Source: a bacterium
Lineage (GTDB): Bacteria; Krumholzibacteriota; Krumholzibacteriia; Krumholzibacteriales; Krumholzibacteriaceae
DNA length: 44,491 bases
NCBI GenBank assembly: GCA_020350885.1
Contig: CP070727.1
Span: 3,881,517 to 3,926,007 of the forward strand
Direction of reading: 5' to 3'
The stretch's first letter is position 1, and every line of letters starts with the position of its first letter. Below the pieces are notes generated by a model that saw only the letters and a list, made by a program, of their open reading frames with translations, was not told the origin of the DNA and made no database searches. Of this stretch, positions 1-8,150 are shown one piece after another. The position numbers and the translations under genes are program-made.

Positions 1-21
1 GGTAAGAGTAAACGCGATCTC

Positions 22-1752
22 CTAGGCGGCGGCCGCACGATGGGCTCCCAAACGGTGGTGAAACAGCTCAAGGCGGCTTCGAAACATCCAGTACCGCCTG
101 CCGGAGATCGATACCGTCTCGAGCCTATCGGGTTTGGAGAGACCTGCGAGCTTTCCGAGTTCTTCCTTGGCCTTCTTCTCCCAACCGATCACATCGACGA
201 GTCCCAGCTCGACGGCTTCCTCCGTCGAGAAGGGGCGTCCGTCTGCAAGCCCGTACATGCGTTGCTTCTCTATGCCCCGTCCCTCGGCGATCGTTTCGAC
301 GATGATGCGGTAGGCCTCCTCAACGAGCGCACGGATCTCTTTCGCCTGGAGCGCCGTCGTCGTATCTGTGTAGGGGGTGTGGAAGCTCGATTTGTATTCG
401 CCGGCCGTGTAGGAATCCCAGTCGATGCCGAGCTTGGCGAAGAGCCGCTTGAGGCGGTTGATCTCGAGGGAAACTCCGATCAGACCGACAATCGTCTCCC
501 GGGGGATGACGATCCTGTTTGCGCTAGAGGCGAGGTAGAGCTCCCCCGGTCCACCGAAGTCCTTGATGTAGGCGACGACCGGCTTGCCCGCTTCCCGGAC
601 CCTGGTGACGGCCCGGCGGATCTCGTAGAGGTTCCCGGTGACGGGACCGATGAAAGCGTCCTCGATTGTACCGACGTGCAGTAGCAGCCCCTCGACGTCG
701 TCATCCCTGCGGATGTTTTCGAGATCGCGGAGGAGCCTATGAAGATTTTTCGAGCGCTCTCCCATGATGACGAATCCACCGCCCTCGTCGAGGTAGTTGC
801 CGCTCACGTCGACTTCGGCGAACCTCTTCGGGTGGAAGAGGGCGTTTTTCTTGAAGGAGTGCGTTCGCTCCAGGGCAAATGTGTTCCTGCTGTAGTCATA
901 GTCGCCGTCCACCTGGGAACGTGTTGATGTAATCGCTGTAAAGGATTCGAATGAGAATGCGATCCCGCCGGTGAATTCCTCGTAAGGATCGTCCAGGCCG
1001 TAGGAATAGTCACGCGCATAGGAACCGAAGAGTGAAAGGCCGGGGATGACCTCGAGGCGGCCCCCGATCAGCCACTCCGGTTTTGTATTCTCGGCGAAGC
1101 CACCCTGGCCGGAGAGCGTGATCCGTTCTGTGAACGGCCTGATAGAGATGCCCCCCGTAAAGGTTTCCTCGAGCCGTCCGTTCCGGTAGCCCGGCAATAT
1201 GGCGGGTAACTGCGCATCCCTTGCGAACCGAGGGTGGTTCGCGTTCTGCCACACGGCGCCGATGGAGAGGTATCGGTGCGGCCGCATGATGCAACCGACG
1301 TCCAGCGTAAAAGGCGAGCGGTCTTCGAAGGGGAGGTCGGTGTGGTGCCACTGGAGTGATGTACCGATGGTGAATTGATGCCTCCGCCCCAGCGGTACCG
1401 CGATACCGAGCAAGTAGCTTCTCGATTTGAACAGATCGGTATCCTGGTACATAAATCCGAATCCCAGAAATGGCATGGAGAAGGCCGATGTCAGCTCCGT
1501 GACATGATCGAAGAGGTACGTGCCGCGCACGATTGAATGTGTGTTCCATCGCATTGCCAGCCCGGCTGGGTTGACGAAGAGCGATGTTGCATCGTCCGTG
1601 TCGGCGACGAAGCGGTGTGTGTAGAGATCGCTCCTCAGCATGCGGTTACAGGGCGGCTCGGGCTCTGCGCCCGATAGCCGTGCAGTGCATGCGAGGAGGG
1701 TAAGAACGATCGCAACGGAGATAACGGATACGGTGCCCTTGGCCGGATTCAT
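22..1752 (-). CDS. Outer-membrane-like beta-barrel fused to an SppA (S49) domain
   Basis: A 576-residue exported protein. Residues 1-29 form a signal peptide; a lipobox-like LLAC ends at Cys22, so it may be a lipoprotein. Residues about 45-275 look like a PorV/FadL-type barrel (the ATSLFVNPAGLA start is typical, followed by alternating amphipathic strands). Residues about 325-545 match one S49 signal-peptide-peptidase domain: YLASSANRI near 406-414, the lysine motif GEYKS (Lys454), and the family tail GLADGRPFSTEEAVELGLVD. SppA uses a Ser-Lys dyad. The lysine is present, but where the serine sits (SGGYY in single-domain SppA) this protein reads GPGELY with Pro402. It therefore resembles the N-terminal half of E. 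coli SppA, which supplies only the lysine. AAGGAGG precedes the ATG. Domains are seen in sequence; loss of activity is inference. Confidence 0.75.
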   Translation of the reverse strand: MNPAKGTVSVISVAIVLTLLACTARLSGAEPEPPCNRMLRSDLYTHRFVADTDDATSLFVNPAGLAMRWNTHSIVRGTYLFDHVTELTSAFSMPFLGFGFMYQDTDLFKSRSYLLGIAVPLGRRHQFTIGTSLQWHHTDLPFEDRSPFTLDVGCIMRPHRYLSIGAVWQNANHPRFARDAQLPAILPGYRNGRLEETFTGGISIRPFTERITLSGQGGFAENTKPEWLIGGRLEVIPGLSLFGSYARDYSYGLDDPYEEFTGGIAFSFESFTAITSTRSQVDGDYDYSRNTFALERTHSFKKNALFHPKRFAEVDVSGNYLDEGGGFVIMGERSKNLHRLLRDLENIRRDDDVEGLLLHVGTIEDAFIGPVTGNLYEIRRAVTRVREAGKPVVAYIKDFGGPGELYLASSANRIVIPRETIVGLIGVSLEINRLKRLFAKLGIDWDSYTAGEYKSSFHTPYTDTTTALQAKEIRALVEEAYRIIVETIAEGRGIEKQRMYGLADGRPFSTEEAVELGLVDVIGWEKKAKEELGKLAGLSKPDRLETVSISGRRYWMFRSRLELFHHRLGAHRAAAA

Positions 1753-1929
1753 GTAGGACCTCCTTCGAATGGTCCGGGATCGGAATGTAAAAGTTTATAT
1801 CCTATACGCAGCCATACTATCAGAGTTCCAGGCGAAATAAAACAGCGAGTGCTGCGGTTGCTACGAAGTTGTGGGTGTTTCGAGGTAACGGGTGTTTCGA
1901 GCGGGCGGGCCCTTCGTTGGAAGGGTGCT

Positions 1930-3681
1930 TTACGGTTTCTTTGTGGGAGTGGGTATATCGGTGAATTGCACATCCCCGGGATTGAAAGTGGCGAAGTAGA
2001 GATGTGCGATCCGACCGGCAGTGGGCCGGGTCCAGAGCAGCTCGATACGGCTCTGTGGTTCGTTGCCGGCCAGATAGGGATGGATATCCACGAGATCGTT
2101 GTTTGTGATACGTACCTCCGACCAGTGTACGTAGTCACGTGTGCGCAGCAGTGTGATCTCCGATTGTGTGCTCAGGTGCTCGTTCTGCGTAAAGAGTCCG
2201 CTACCCGTGAAGTACGAGGCGGCCACGTAGAGATATGTATCAAGGATCGCGCACGAGGAGTGGAACTTGTGATAAGAGGGATCGCCGATCTCGTTCAGTG
2301 CACCGCGCCTGAGGTGCATGAGGGCCCAATAGCTTTTCTCCGCCGTGTCGCGGCGTTCGATGAAGAAGATATTCGGCACCCCTTCGTGATCGATACACGC
2401 CGAGGCCGTAGAAATCTTGCGCTCGCGCCCGGTCCGCATGTCGATATACACGCGGGAATCTGCTGAGGTTACGAGCTTCATGTCGGACCGTTTCGTTACA
2501 CCACCGGACCCTTCCTCGACTCTCCCGAACCGTCTCGGCCCGCCCCGCAGTCTCCCGTTGATCCACAGGCGGTAGAGCCCACAGGAAAAGTACAGCTTCG
2601 TTTTAACGATACATGTCTCACTCGAATCTTCGAGGCTGACCGAATCGGTGGCGGCCCCGTTGCTGGCCGTAACGAGACGTGGTGTCAGCCCTAGCTCGAA
2701 GAGGGTATCCGTTCCGTCTTCCATCCGCAGGGACAGTCGTGATGCGTCTCCGTATGCGAACGCACATTCCACGTATGAGCCGTCGTAACGAATGATTTCG
2801 ACCGGAACGCTCTGCCCCTCGTGTATCCGTTTCGAGAGATGCAGTCGATACTGCGGGGATACAATGAGCGGGAAACGTTTGCGATCGTTCGTGTAATCCA
2901 GGGGAACATCGATCGTGTTGCCGGCGATGTCGGTGAATTCCACTCCGTCCTTCGTACGCAGGGCGGAGAGCGCTTCCCGCACCGACGGCTGTACGTCCAT
3001 TTCCGGGTAGCTGAGAGCGGCGTCTCGCATATTGAACAGGAAAATAGCTCCATCCTTCGTGGCCATCGCATCGAGCGGCATGGGGACGAAGTCATCGCTT
3101 TCTGTAACGAGCGTTATCAAGCGCCAGCCGTATGCGCCGGCGTCGAGCTCCTTGCATGCGAGGACGAGTGAGCCCCTGGTGGCATCGCCCTCCCGGTAGG
3201 TCAGAAAGATTTTTCCGTCGAAAAGAACCGGTACGGGATAGGTGCCGCTCTCACCGATCTTCTCGATGCTCTGCCACGGATCAATGCGGAAAGGGGGCTC
3301 AATCGCGAGGTAGCTCACCGGATCGGGGCGTGAACCGAAGGTGATATGGAACCGGTCATGCTCATCACCAAGGATTGCGGGGTATATGTGATCGTTGAAT
3401 CCCCGTCCGATAGTCTGGGGCATGAGAAATAGGTTGTGCCGGTGGTCATAGCCGCGCACGAAGAGGTCGTAGTTGGGACTTGCATAGATGATGTAGCTCG
3501 TATTGCCATGGTGACCGATCTTCGGGCACCCGCTGAGAAAGCTCGAGTATGGGTGCACCGGATTTACGATCATCTCATTGATCGCATCCAGATCCTTGTT
3601 CGGGGATTCCGGACCATCGGAGGGGACCGGCACCACGAGCAGGACACCGAGAACGATTATTCGGCCGAGAAAATTACCCAT
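1930..3681 (-). CDS. Exported protein, possibly a BNR-type beta-propeller
   Basis: A 583-residue secreted protein of unknown function. I start it at the ATG at 3681 (MGNFLGRIIVLGVLLVV), which gives a signal peptide and leaves 7 nt after the transketolase stop; a longer reading would run into the transketolase. The mature protein has repeated patterns of short strands, with GNTSYIIYASP near residue 60, then GFNDHIYPAILGDEHDRFHI, which recalls BNR_4-type propellers that open with a His/Asp-rich first blade. No catalytic motif is evident. It follows the transketolase on the same strand and could be read from that promoter. Similarity to the BNR family is from pattern memory only; another all-beta exported fold is possible. 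Confidence 0.6.
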   Translation of the reverse strand: MGNFLGRIIVLGVLLVVPVPSDGPESPNKDLDAINEMIVNPVHPYSSFLSGCPKIGHHGNTSYIIYASPNYDLFVRGYDHRHNLFLMPQTIGRGFNDHIYPAILGDEHDRFHITFGSRPDPVSYLAIEPPFRIDPWQSIEKIGESGTYPVPVLFDGKIFLTYREGDATRGSLVLACKELDAGAYGWRLITLVTESDDFVPMPLDAMATKDGAIFLFNMRDAALSYPEMDVQPSVREALSALRTKDGVEFTDIAGNTIDVPLDYTNDRKRFPLIVSPQYRLHLSKRIHEGQSVPVEIIRYDGSYVECAFAYGDASRLSLRMEDGTDTLFELGLTPRLVTASNGAATDSVSLEDSSETCIVKTKLYFSCGLYRLWINGRLRGGPRRFGRVEEGSGGVTKRSDMKLVTSADSRVYIDMRTGRERKISTASACIDHEGVPNIFFIERRDTAEKSYWALMHLRRGALNEIGDPSYHKFHSSCAILDTYLYVAASYFTGSGLFTQNEHLSTQSEITLLRTRDYVHWSEVRITNNDLVDIHPYLAGNEPQSRIELLWTRPTAGRIAHLYFATFNPGDVQFTDIPTPTKKP

Positions 3682-3688
3682 CGGACGG

Positions 3689-6055
3689 TTACGACGTCCT
3701 CTTCGCCATCCAGTCGGTGTATTCCCTGATCGTTTTCCATTGGCCATCACCGTGGAGTCCCGCTTCCTCGAAGACCTTGTGGGCCTTCCCGCTTCCCAGG
3801 TAGTGCCCGTGCAGGAAGGCGTGCACCGAGCGGCGGCGGCCTTCACGTGAGGTCACCCAGCGGTAGAGAGTCGGCAGGGTTAGCCCCGTCATTCCTATCG
3901 CTTCACCGGTGAGTTCCTCGGGGAATATCCTTTCCTGTTCGTCGTCGGGGAGCATCGAGAAGAGCTCGGCGCTTGTTATGTAGAATATATTCATGTTGAG
4001 GCCGGCTTCGTCGATGCGCGGGAGTACCACCGTGACGAAGGTGTTCGTCATTCCGCTCCCCTGTAGCACGAGAGTGCCGTGGTAGGGCTTTTTGGATTTA
4101 TCACCTCTGCGCATGGCGTATACACCCTTGATGGCCTCGGTAGCCGGTGGGACCTTGTACTTCGCCCGGTCGATGATTGTCTCATTCGGTCTCGTAACGA
4201 ATGGGGCCAGTACCGCGGGCCGCTTCTTGAGGGCGGCGACGACCATCGGGTAGATCTCCTGGGGATCCCATGGCGTGAGTGTGATCATTACTCCGGGAGG
4301 GAAATTCTCCTGTAAGAGCTGGAGCGCCTGGGGATCGGCGTGTGTCGGGCCGTCCTCGCCCGTTTTGAGTCCCGCGTGGCCGCAGACGATGATGAATGTG
4401 CGGTACGGCTCGCCGATGTAGGCGTGGCGGGCCTGCTGGCCTATCCCGTGAAGCCGTGCGGCGATGTGCTGGAGTGCGGCGATGAACGCCCCGTACGAGG
4501 ACCCGGCGCCGATATTGTTCCCGAATGATGCGACGCCCGACATGAAGGCGCCCATGCAGTCCTCGCAGATTCCGCCGCACGCGATGAGCCGTGCATCGGG
4601 ATTCGAGATTGCATTGTAGAAGCCTTCCGGGAATCCCTTGGCGAGCTTCGAGATGCTCGTGGAGTCGAGGAGGTCGGCTGCCGCGCCGATAAAGGCACCG
4701 CCCGTAGCCTTGTTGAGATATGCCAGCGTCTCGCCGAGCGCGGCACGGAGCGTCTGCTTCTGCCCGGGCTCGTAGGTGCATTCCTTCGGTACAACGTCTT
4801 CCTTGACCTTGTTGGTATAGATAACGCCGATGTTCGGTGCACCCGTACGCTTTTTCCGGCCGAGCTTGTCGAGTCGTGTCTTTGCCTCTTCGAGCCGTCC
4901 CGTGAAGAAGTCGGCGATCTCCCTGTTTTCCTCGAGAACCTTGCGGATGACGAGCAGCGTGTCGTAGAAATATTTCTCTATATTCGGCTGTGTCTCTTCG
5001 CCCTCGAAGCGCGGAAAACTCACACCGAAACGTTTCTCCATCGGTTCGAGCGTTTTGTAATAGTCGTCCGAGCAGAAGTCATGACCGGCGCCGTGCGATT
5101 TGCGGCCCTCGATCCCATAGAGCCAGCCCTTCACGGTGCGGTAGACGATTGCGGTCGGCTGGTCGTTCTGCCGCTGCTTGGCAACCTCCTGGGCGGCAAG
5201 GACCTGCCGGAAATCCTTGCCGTCCTCCACGAAGACGACGTTCCAATCGTGCAGGTAGCCGAACTCGCACGGATTCCACTGGACGTAGTCGCCGGCATCG
5301 TTACCGTCGCGGCAGACGCGGTTGGAATCGATCGAGGCCTGGTTCCAGTCGACATGCAGCTTGATGTTCCAGAGCTGTGCGGTGGCGACCGTTGCAAATG
5401 CCTCGGAGACGCGCCCAGGTGTCATGCCGCCCTCGCCCTCGACGACGTGAAGCAGCGGTGAGTCGCTCCCGAAGGTATCCATGGCACCGAAGCCGAGGCC
5501 GAAGCTTGACGGCACTCCAACGCCGGAAGCCCCTGTCGAGAGCTTGATGAATGGCGTCTGTGGCGTGGGATGACCGTCCAGCGGTTTCGCCTTGAATTTT
5601 GCGAAGAGCTCGGTCTCCTGTGTCGGATTCCGCCTGAATCCGAGGAGATCCTCGAGACGGAGCTGAAATTTCTCCTCCGGGAGGATTCCGGGCTTGCTGA
5701 CCCTTGCGCACTCGTTCCTGAGGGACCACATCGCATAGAGCCCCATCGCCTTGTGACCGGCCGCGTAGGAGATCATATCGGCTTCAAGGCATTCGGGGTC
5801 GCCTATGCAGTAGTCCATCGTATGGAAAAGAATCCCCGCGACAATCCTGCCGGATGAGATGCTACCGCCGGGATGACCCGACTTTGGAACATAGTTATAC
5901 AGTATACCGCACAAGGTACGGTAGATCAGGTCGTAGTTCTCGTACATCTTCACCGTTTCGTCAGAGATTCCGAACTTGTCGGCTACGGGCTTGATCTCCG
6001 TATAGACGCCACGGCGGGGACCGAAATTGAGCTGCTTGAACGATACCTTTTCCAT
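3689..6055 (-). CDS. Transketolase-family ThDP enzyme, long variant
   Basis: A 788-residue thiamine-diphosphate enzyme of the transketolase superfamily. Known members move two-carbon ketol units between sugar phosphates in the cytoplasm. Visible elements: SGHPGG with His61, AGHK with His101, a cofactor motif GEG (207-209) with Asn238 thirty residues on, the presumed catalytic glutamate Glu498 in GGICED, and GEDGPTH near 566-572. Usual transketolases have about 660 residues and GDG rather than GEG, so this is a divergent long subgroup and its substrate is not fixed by sequence. The start at 6055 has GGGAGG 5 nt upstream of the typical window; an earlier in-frame ATG at 6142 lacks this. A strong promoter with a palindrome lies about 100 nt upstream. 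Confidence 0.85.
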   Translation of the reverse strand: MEKVSFKQLNFGPRRGVYTEIKPVADKFGISDETVKMYENYDLIYRTLCGILYNYVPKSGHPGGSISSGRIVAGILFHTMDYCIGDPECLEADMISYAAGHKAMGLYAMWSLRNECARVSKPGILPEEKFQLRLEDLLGFRRNPTQETELFAKFKAKPLDGHPTPQTPFIKLSTGASGVGVPSSFGLGFGAMDTFGSDSPLLHVVEGEGGMTPGRVSEAFATVATAQLWNIKLHVDWNQASIDSNRVCRDGNDAGDYVQWNPCEFGYLHDWNVVFVEDGKDFRQVLAAQEVAKQRQNDQPTAIVYRTVKGWLYGIEGRKSHGAGHDFCSDDYYKTLEPMEKRFGVSFPRFEGEETQPNIEKYFYDTLLVIRKVLEENREIADFFTGRLEEAKTRLDKLGRKKRTGAPNIGVIYTNKVKEDVVPKECTYEPGQKQTLRAALGETLAYLNKATGGAFIGAAADLLDSTSISKLAKGFPEGFYNAISNPDARLIACGGICEDCMGAFMSGVASFGNNIGAGSSYGAFIAALQHIAARLHGIGQQARHAYIGEPYRTFIIVCGHAGLKTGEDGPTHADPQALQLLQENFPPGVMITLTPWDPQEIYPMVVAALKKRPAVLAPFVTRPNETIIDRAKYKVPPATEAIKGVYAMRRGDKSKKPYHGTLVLQGSGMTNTFVTVVLPRIDEAGLNMNIFYITSAELFSMLPDDEQERIFPEELTGEAIGMTGLTLPTLYRWVTSREGRRRSVHAFLHGHYLGSGKAHKVFEEAGLHGDGQWKTIREYTDWMAKRTS

Positions 6056-6158
6056 GAGAAACGCGCCTCCCGTTGCGTGTAACCGTTGCAACCCGCCCCG
6101 ACGTGATGAGAAATGGCGGATGCAGGCGGTAAAGGAATTCAAATATAGCGTAACGAGC

Positions 6159-6188
6159 AGTATATATCAAAGACATTTGGAATGTCAA
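6159..6188 (-). promoter_or_regulatory. Promoter of the transketolase gene
   Basis: On the minus strand there is a perfect -35 TTGACA (6188-6183), an 18-nt spacer and -10 TATACT (6164-6159, five of six consensus bases). Transcription would start near 6152, leaving a leader of about 97 nt before the transketolase ATG at 6055. It is one of the best sigma-70-like promoters in the window. Assignment is from the hexamers alone. Confidence 0.65.
6172..6186. promoter_or_regulatory. Palindromic operator candidate over the -35 box
   Basis: GACATT-TGG-AATGTC is a perfect 6-3-6 inverted repeat. It overlaps four bases of the -35 hexamer of the transketolase promoter and fills most of its spacer. A homodimeric regulator bound here would block RNA polymerase, so repression is the natural reading. 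No regulator gene is adjacent, and the regulator is unknown. Confidence 0.45.
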
Positions 6189-6270
6189 TAGACTAGGCCG
6201 GCCTGGGGACGGCCACCGGGTGAGAAACTGAGGCACTATGGCTGCCCATGAAAATGTGCACCCGTTCCTA

Positions 6271-6305
6271 CAGTAGTTTCATGTTGCACGTATTATGAAA
6301 CACTG
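6271..6305. promoter_or_regulatory. Inverted repeat upstream of the N-acetyltransferase-like gene
   Basis: CAGTAGTTTCAT (6271-6282) pairs with ATGAAACACTG (6295-6305), with one bulged base and a 12-nt loop. There is no T-tract after it, so it is not an intrinsic terminator. It lies 38 nt upstream of the ATG at 6343 and may be an operator or a leader hairpin. Confidence 0.35.
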
Positions 6306-6342
6306 TCATATTAAAGCGGTTGCGGCGTATGGAGGAAGCCGT

Positions 6343-7155
6343 ATGCAGCCGTGCGCTAAGGATATCTTCTTCGATCATTTCCGGCTGGAGGATGGGGCGG
6401 CGGAGCTGGATCTCTTGCGGGCAGTCGTATCACATTACGCGGCGATTCCGTACGAAAACCTCACGAAGTTAATCAAGAAATTTTCCAACGTGAAGGCCGA
6501 TGAGCGGCTGCGCCTCCCGGTCGAGGTGATGACCGGTTTCGTGGAGCGGCACACGGGAGGCACCTGCTTCTCGTTGACCTACTGTCTCGGTTCCATTCTG
6601 CAGAATTCCGGATTCCAGTGCTATCCCGTCATGGCCGATATGAAGCGGCCGAATATACACTGTGCTCTCGTCGTTCGGATCGGCGAGCGGCGGTACCTGG
6701 TCGATCCCGGGTATCTCCTCAGCGAGCCGGCGGAGCTCACGGATCGCCCGGTCACGATAGGCACCTCATTCGGAACGGTCGATCTCAGGCCCCGCAGCGG
6801 CACACGGTACGATCTCTACACCGTCGCCGGAAATGAACGGAAGTGGCGATACCGCCTGAAAGCCGCACCGGTTTCGAAGCCCCTCTTCATGCGGTACTGG
6901 CAGGAGTCGTTCTCCCTGCCGATGATGAACTCCCTTCAGCTCACACGGCTTACGGAGAAAGGACATCTCTATATTCGAAACCATCATCTGCGCCTGCGAA
7001 AGGGGGAGCGGAAGCTGAACGAGAACATACGCAGTACCCTGGAGATGCGTATCGAACGGGAGTTCGGCATCCCCACCGAAGTCACTGCAGAGGCACGTGA
7101 ATATCTCGAGAGGCACAAGGCGACGTGGGATCGGCGCCGCAGGGTGAGCCGGTAG
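6343..7155 (+). CDS. Arylamine N-acetyltransferase-like protein
   Basis: A 270-residue cytoplasmic protein of the NAT/transglutaminase-like fold. NAT enzymes move an acetyl group from acetyl-CoA through an active-site cysteine to arylamines or related acceptors. The Cys-His-Asp triad can be traced: GGTCFS (Cys75), NIHCALV (His106) and LVDPGYL (Asp121), with the spacing usual for the family. The N-terminal IPYENL near residue 35 is also characteristic. The usual catalytic motif DxGFG is replaced by DPGYL, so this is a divergent member and the acceptor is unknown. I chose the ATG at 6343 because GGAGG stands 7 nt before it; an earlier ATG at 6295 lies within an inverted repeat and lacks a ribosome site. 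Confidence 0.75.
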   Translation: MQPCAKDIFFDHFRLEDGAAELDLLRAVVSHYAAIPYENLTKLIKKFSNVKADERLRLPVEVMTGFVERHTGGTCFSLTYCLGSILQNSGFQCYPVMADMKRPNIHCALVVRIGERRYLVDPGYLLSEPAELTDRPVTIGTSFGTVDLRPRSGTRYDLYTVAGNERKWRYRLKAAPVSKPLFMRYWQESFSLPMMNSLQLTRLTEKGHLYIRNHHLRLRKGERKLNENIRSTLEMRIEREFGIPTEVTAEAREYLERHKATWDRRRRVSR

Positions 7156-7250
7156 CCTGCTGATGGGGCGTGTATATACGTCAAGCATGCGGGATTTATT
7201 CGATGGCTGTGCGGCGGGGGACCGGCCGGCACCACTCGGAGGGAGAATGG

Positions 7251-7826
7251 ATGAGTGAGATACACCCGAAGGCGGGTCGTCCACAGGATGCACCATCCGT
7301 GAAGTTCATAGCCGCAGTCCTTCTCGGTGGTGATATCGATTTCGATGCAGCCCTGTCCCCGGAGCTCGAACAGCAGCTCGGCCGTATCGATTACCGGAGC
7401 GAACCCCACCCCTTCACCGTAACCGATTACTACGAGGATGAGATGGGACCGGGGCTCGAACGCCTGATCGTCTCCTTCGAGCCCCTGGGGGAACCGACCG
7501 ACCTTGTGCGCATAAAGATCGCCACTGCCAGGATCGAGGAGCGCCTCGCCGTCGATGGTGCGAGGAGGGTGAATATCGATCCGGGGTACATGGATTACTT
7601 CAAGATCGTCCTCGCCTCCTTCAAGGAAGGTCCCCAGAAGATCTACGTGGGAGATGGCGTCTATGCCGATCCGGTTCTCCTCTTTCAGAACGGTGCCTTC
7701 GAGCCCCTCCCCTGGTCCTTCCCGGACTTCAGGGCGGGCTCCTACACGGACGATCTCATGGCGATACGGAGGATATACAAGAGTGCACGTAAGATGAAGG
7801 GCCTCGCACCTTACGAGAGAAAATGA
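7251..7826 (+). CDS. DUF4416 family protein
   Basis: A 191-residue cytoplasmic protein that I recognise as the DUF4416 family, whose function is not known. Visible family features are an opening KFIAAVLLGGD, an acidic stretch TDYYEDEMGPGL near residue 60, and NIDPGYMDYFKIVLASFKEG in the second half, followed by a conserved YVGDGVYADP. There is no signal peptide or membrane segment. The start at 7251 is preceded by GGAGGGAG. It lies 95 nt after the N-acetyltransferase-like gene in the same direction, without an obvious promoter between, so the two may be co-transcribed. Confidence 0.75.
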   Translation: MSEIHPKAGRPQDAPSVKFIAAVLLGGDIDFDAALSPELEQQLGRIDYRSEPHPFTVTDYYEDEMGPGLERLIVSFEPLGEPTDLVRIKIATARIEERLAVDGARRVNIDPGYMDYFKIVLASFKEGPQKIYVGDGVYADPVLLFQNGAFEPLPWSFPDFRAGSYTDDLMAIRRIYKSARKMKGLAPYERK

Positions 7827-7890
7827 CAACCAGGAGACTCGGGACCTTCTCCGTTGGTCACAAACGGAATCGATCCATCGGAGATTTTTA

Positions 7891-7919
7891 TTGACAAACG
7901 GTCTTGAGTGTGATAGGAA
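7891..7919 (+). promoter_or_regulatory. Promoter of the two-component operon
   Basis: A perfect -35 TTGACA (7891-7896), a 17-nt spacer and -10 TAGGAA (7914-7919), preceded by TGA so that it forms an extended -10 (TGnTAGGAA). The expected start near 7926 gives a long leader of about 225 nt before the GTG at 8151. The riboswitch promoter at 40590-40619 has a similar -10 (TAGGAT). Confidence 0.6.
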
Positions 7920-7943
7920 AGAAGTGAATCTAACTCTCTCATC

Positions 7944-8061
7944 GGGCATGTTTCTTGGCCCTCCGGGGACAGCGGGACATGCCCACTTTATATCCGGTAT
8001 CCGCTGCAATCCGGGTCTCCTCGACCGGGACTGATCCTACCGTTGGGATGGCCGCCGGATA
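7944..8061 (+). promoter_or_regulatory. Foldable leader of the lytS/lytR-type operon
   Basis: Three helices can be drawn by eye. GGGCATGT (7944-7951) pairs perfectly with ACATGCCC (7977-7984). TATCCGG (7991-7997) pairs with CCGGATA (8055-8061). The latter encloses a hairpin at 8011-8029, CCGGGTC against GACCGGG, with one mismatch. None of this resembles a riboswitch class I know. There is no T-tract, so control of translation or protein binding would be more likely than termination. Confidence 0.35.
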
Positions 8062-8150
8062 CGGCATCCTTCGGTACCGATCCGGAAGTACTTGAGACAT
8101 ACCCATTTTACATCATATACTTGATCGTCTCGACAAAGGGGGCGAAACGG

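Larger units (their letters stand above)
7827..8150 (+). other. 324-nt intergenic region with promoter and leader
   Basis: This gene-free stretch holds a promoter (7891-7919) and then about 225 nt of transcribed leader before the histidine kinase start, with several inverted repeats described separately. An open reading frame continues upstream of the chosen kinase start to 8043, but its extra 36 codons have no ribosome site and would remove most of the leader. Confidence 0.5.

Noticed and set aside
3689..6055. Apparent loss of the catalytic glutamate in the transketolase (SSYGAF compared with SSYEAF of phosphoketolases).
   Set aside because: A better alignment places the glutamate earlier, at Glu498 in GGICED followed by a Gly-Val-Ala stretch, matching the GIAEQ of DXS and GVREF of transketolase.
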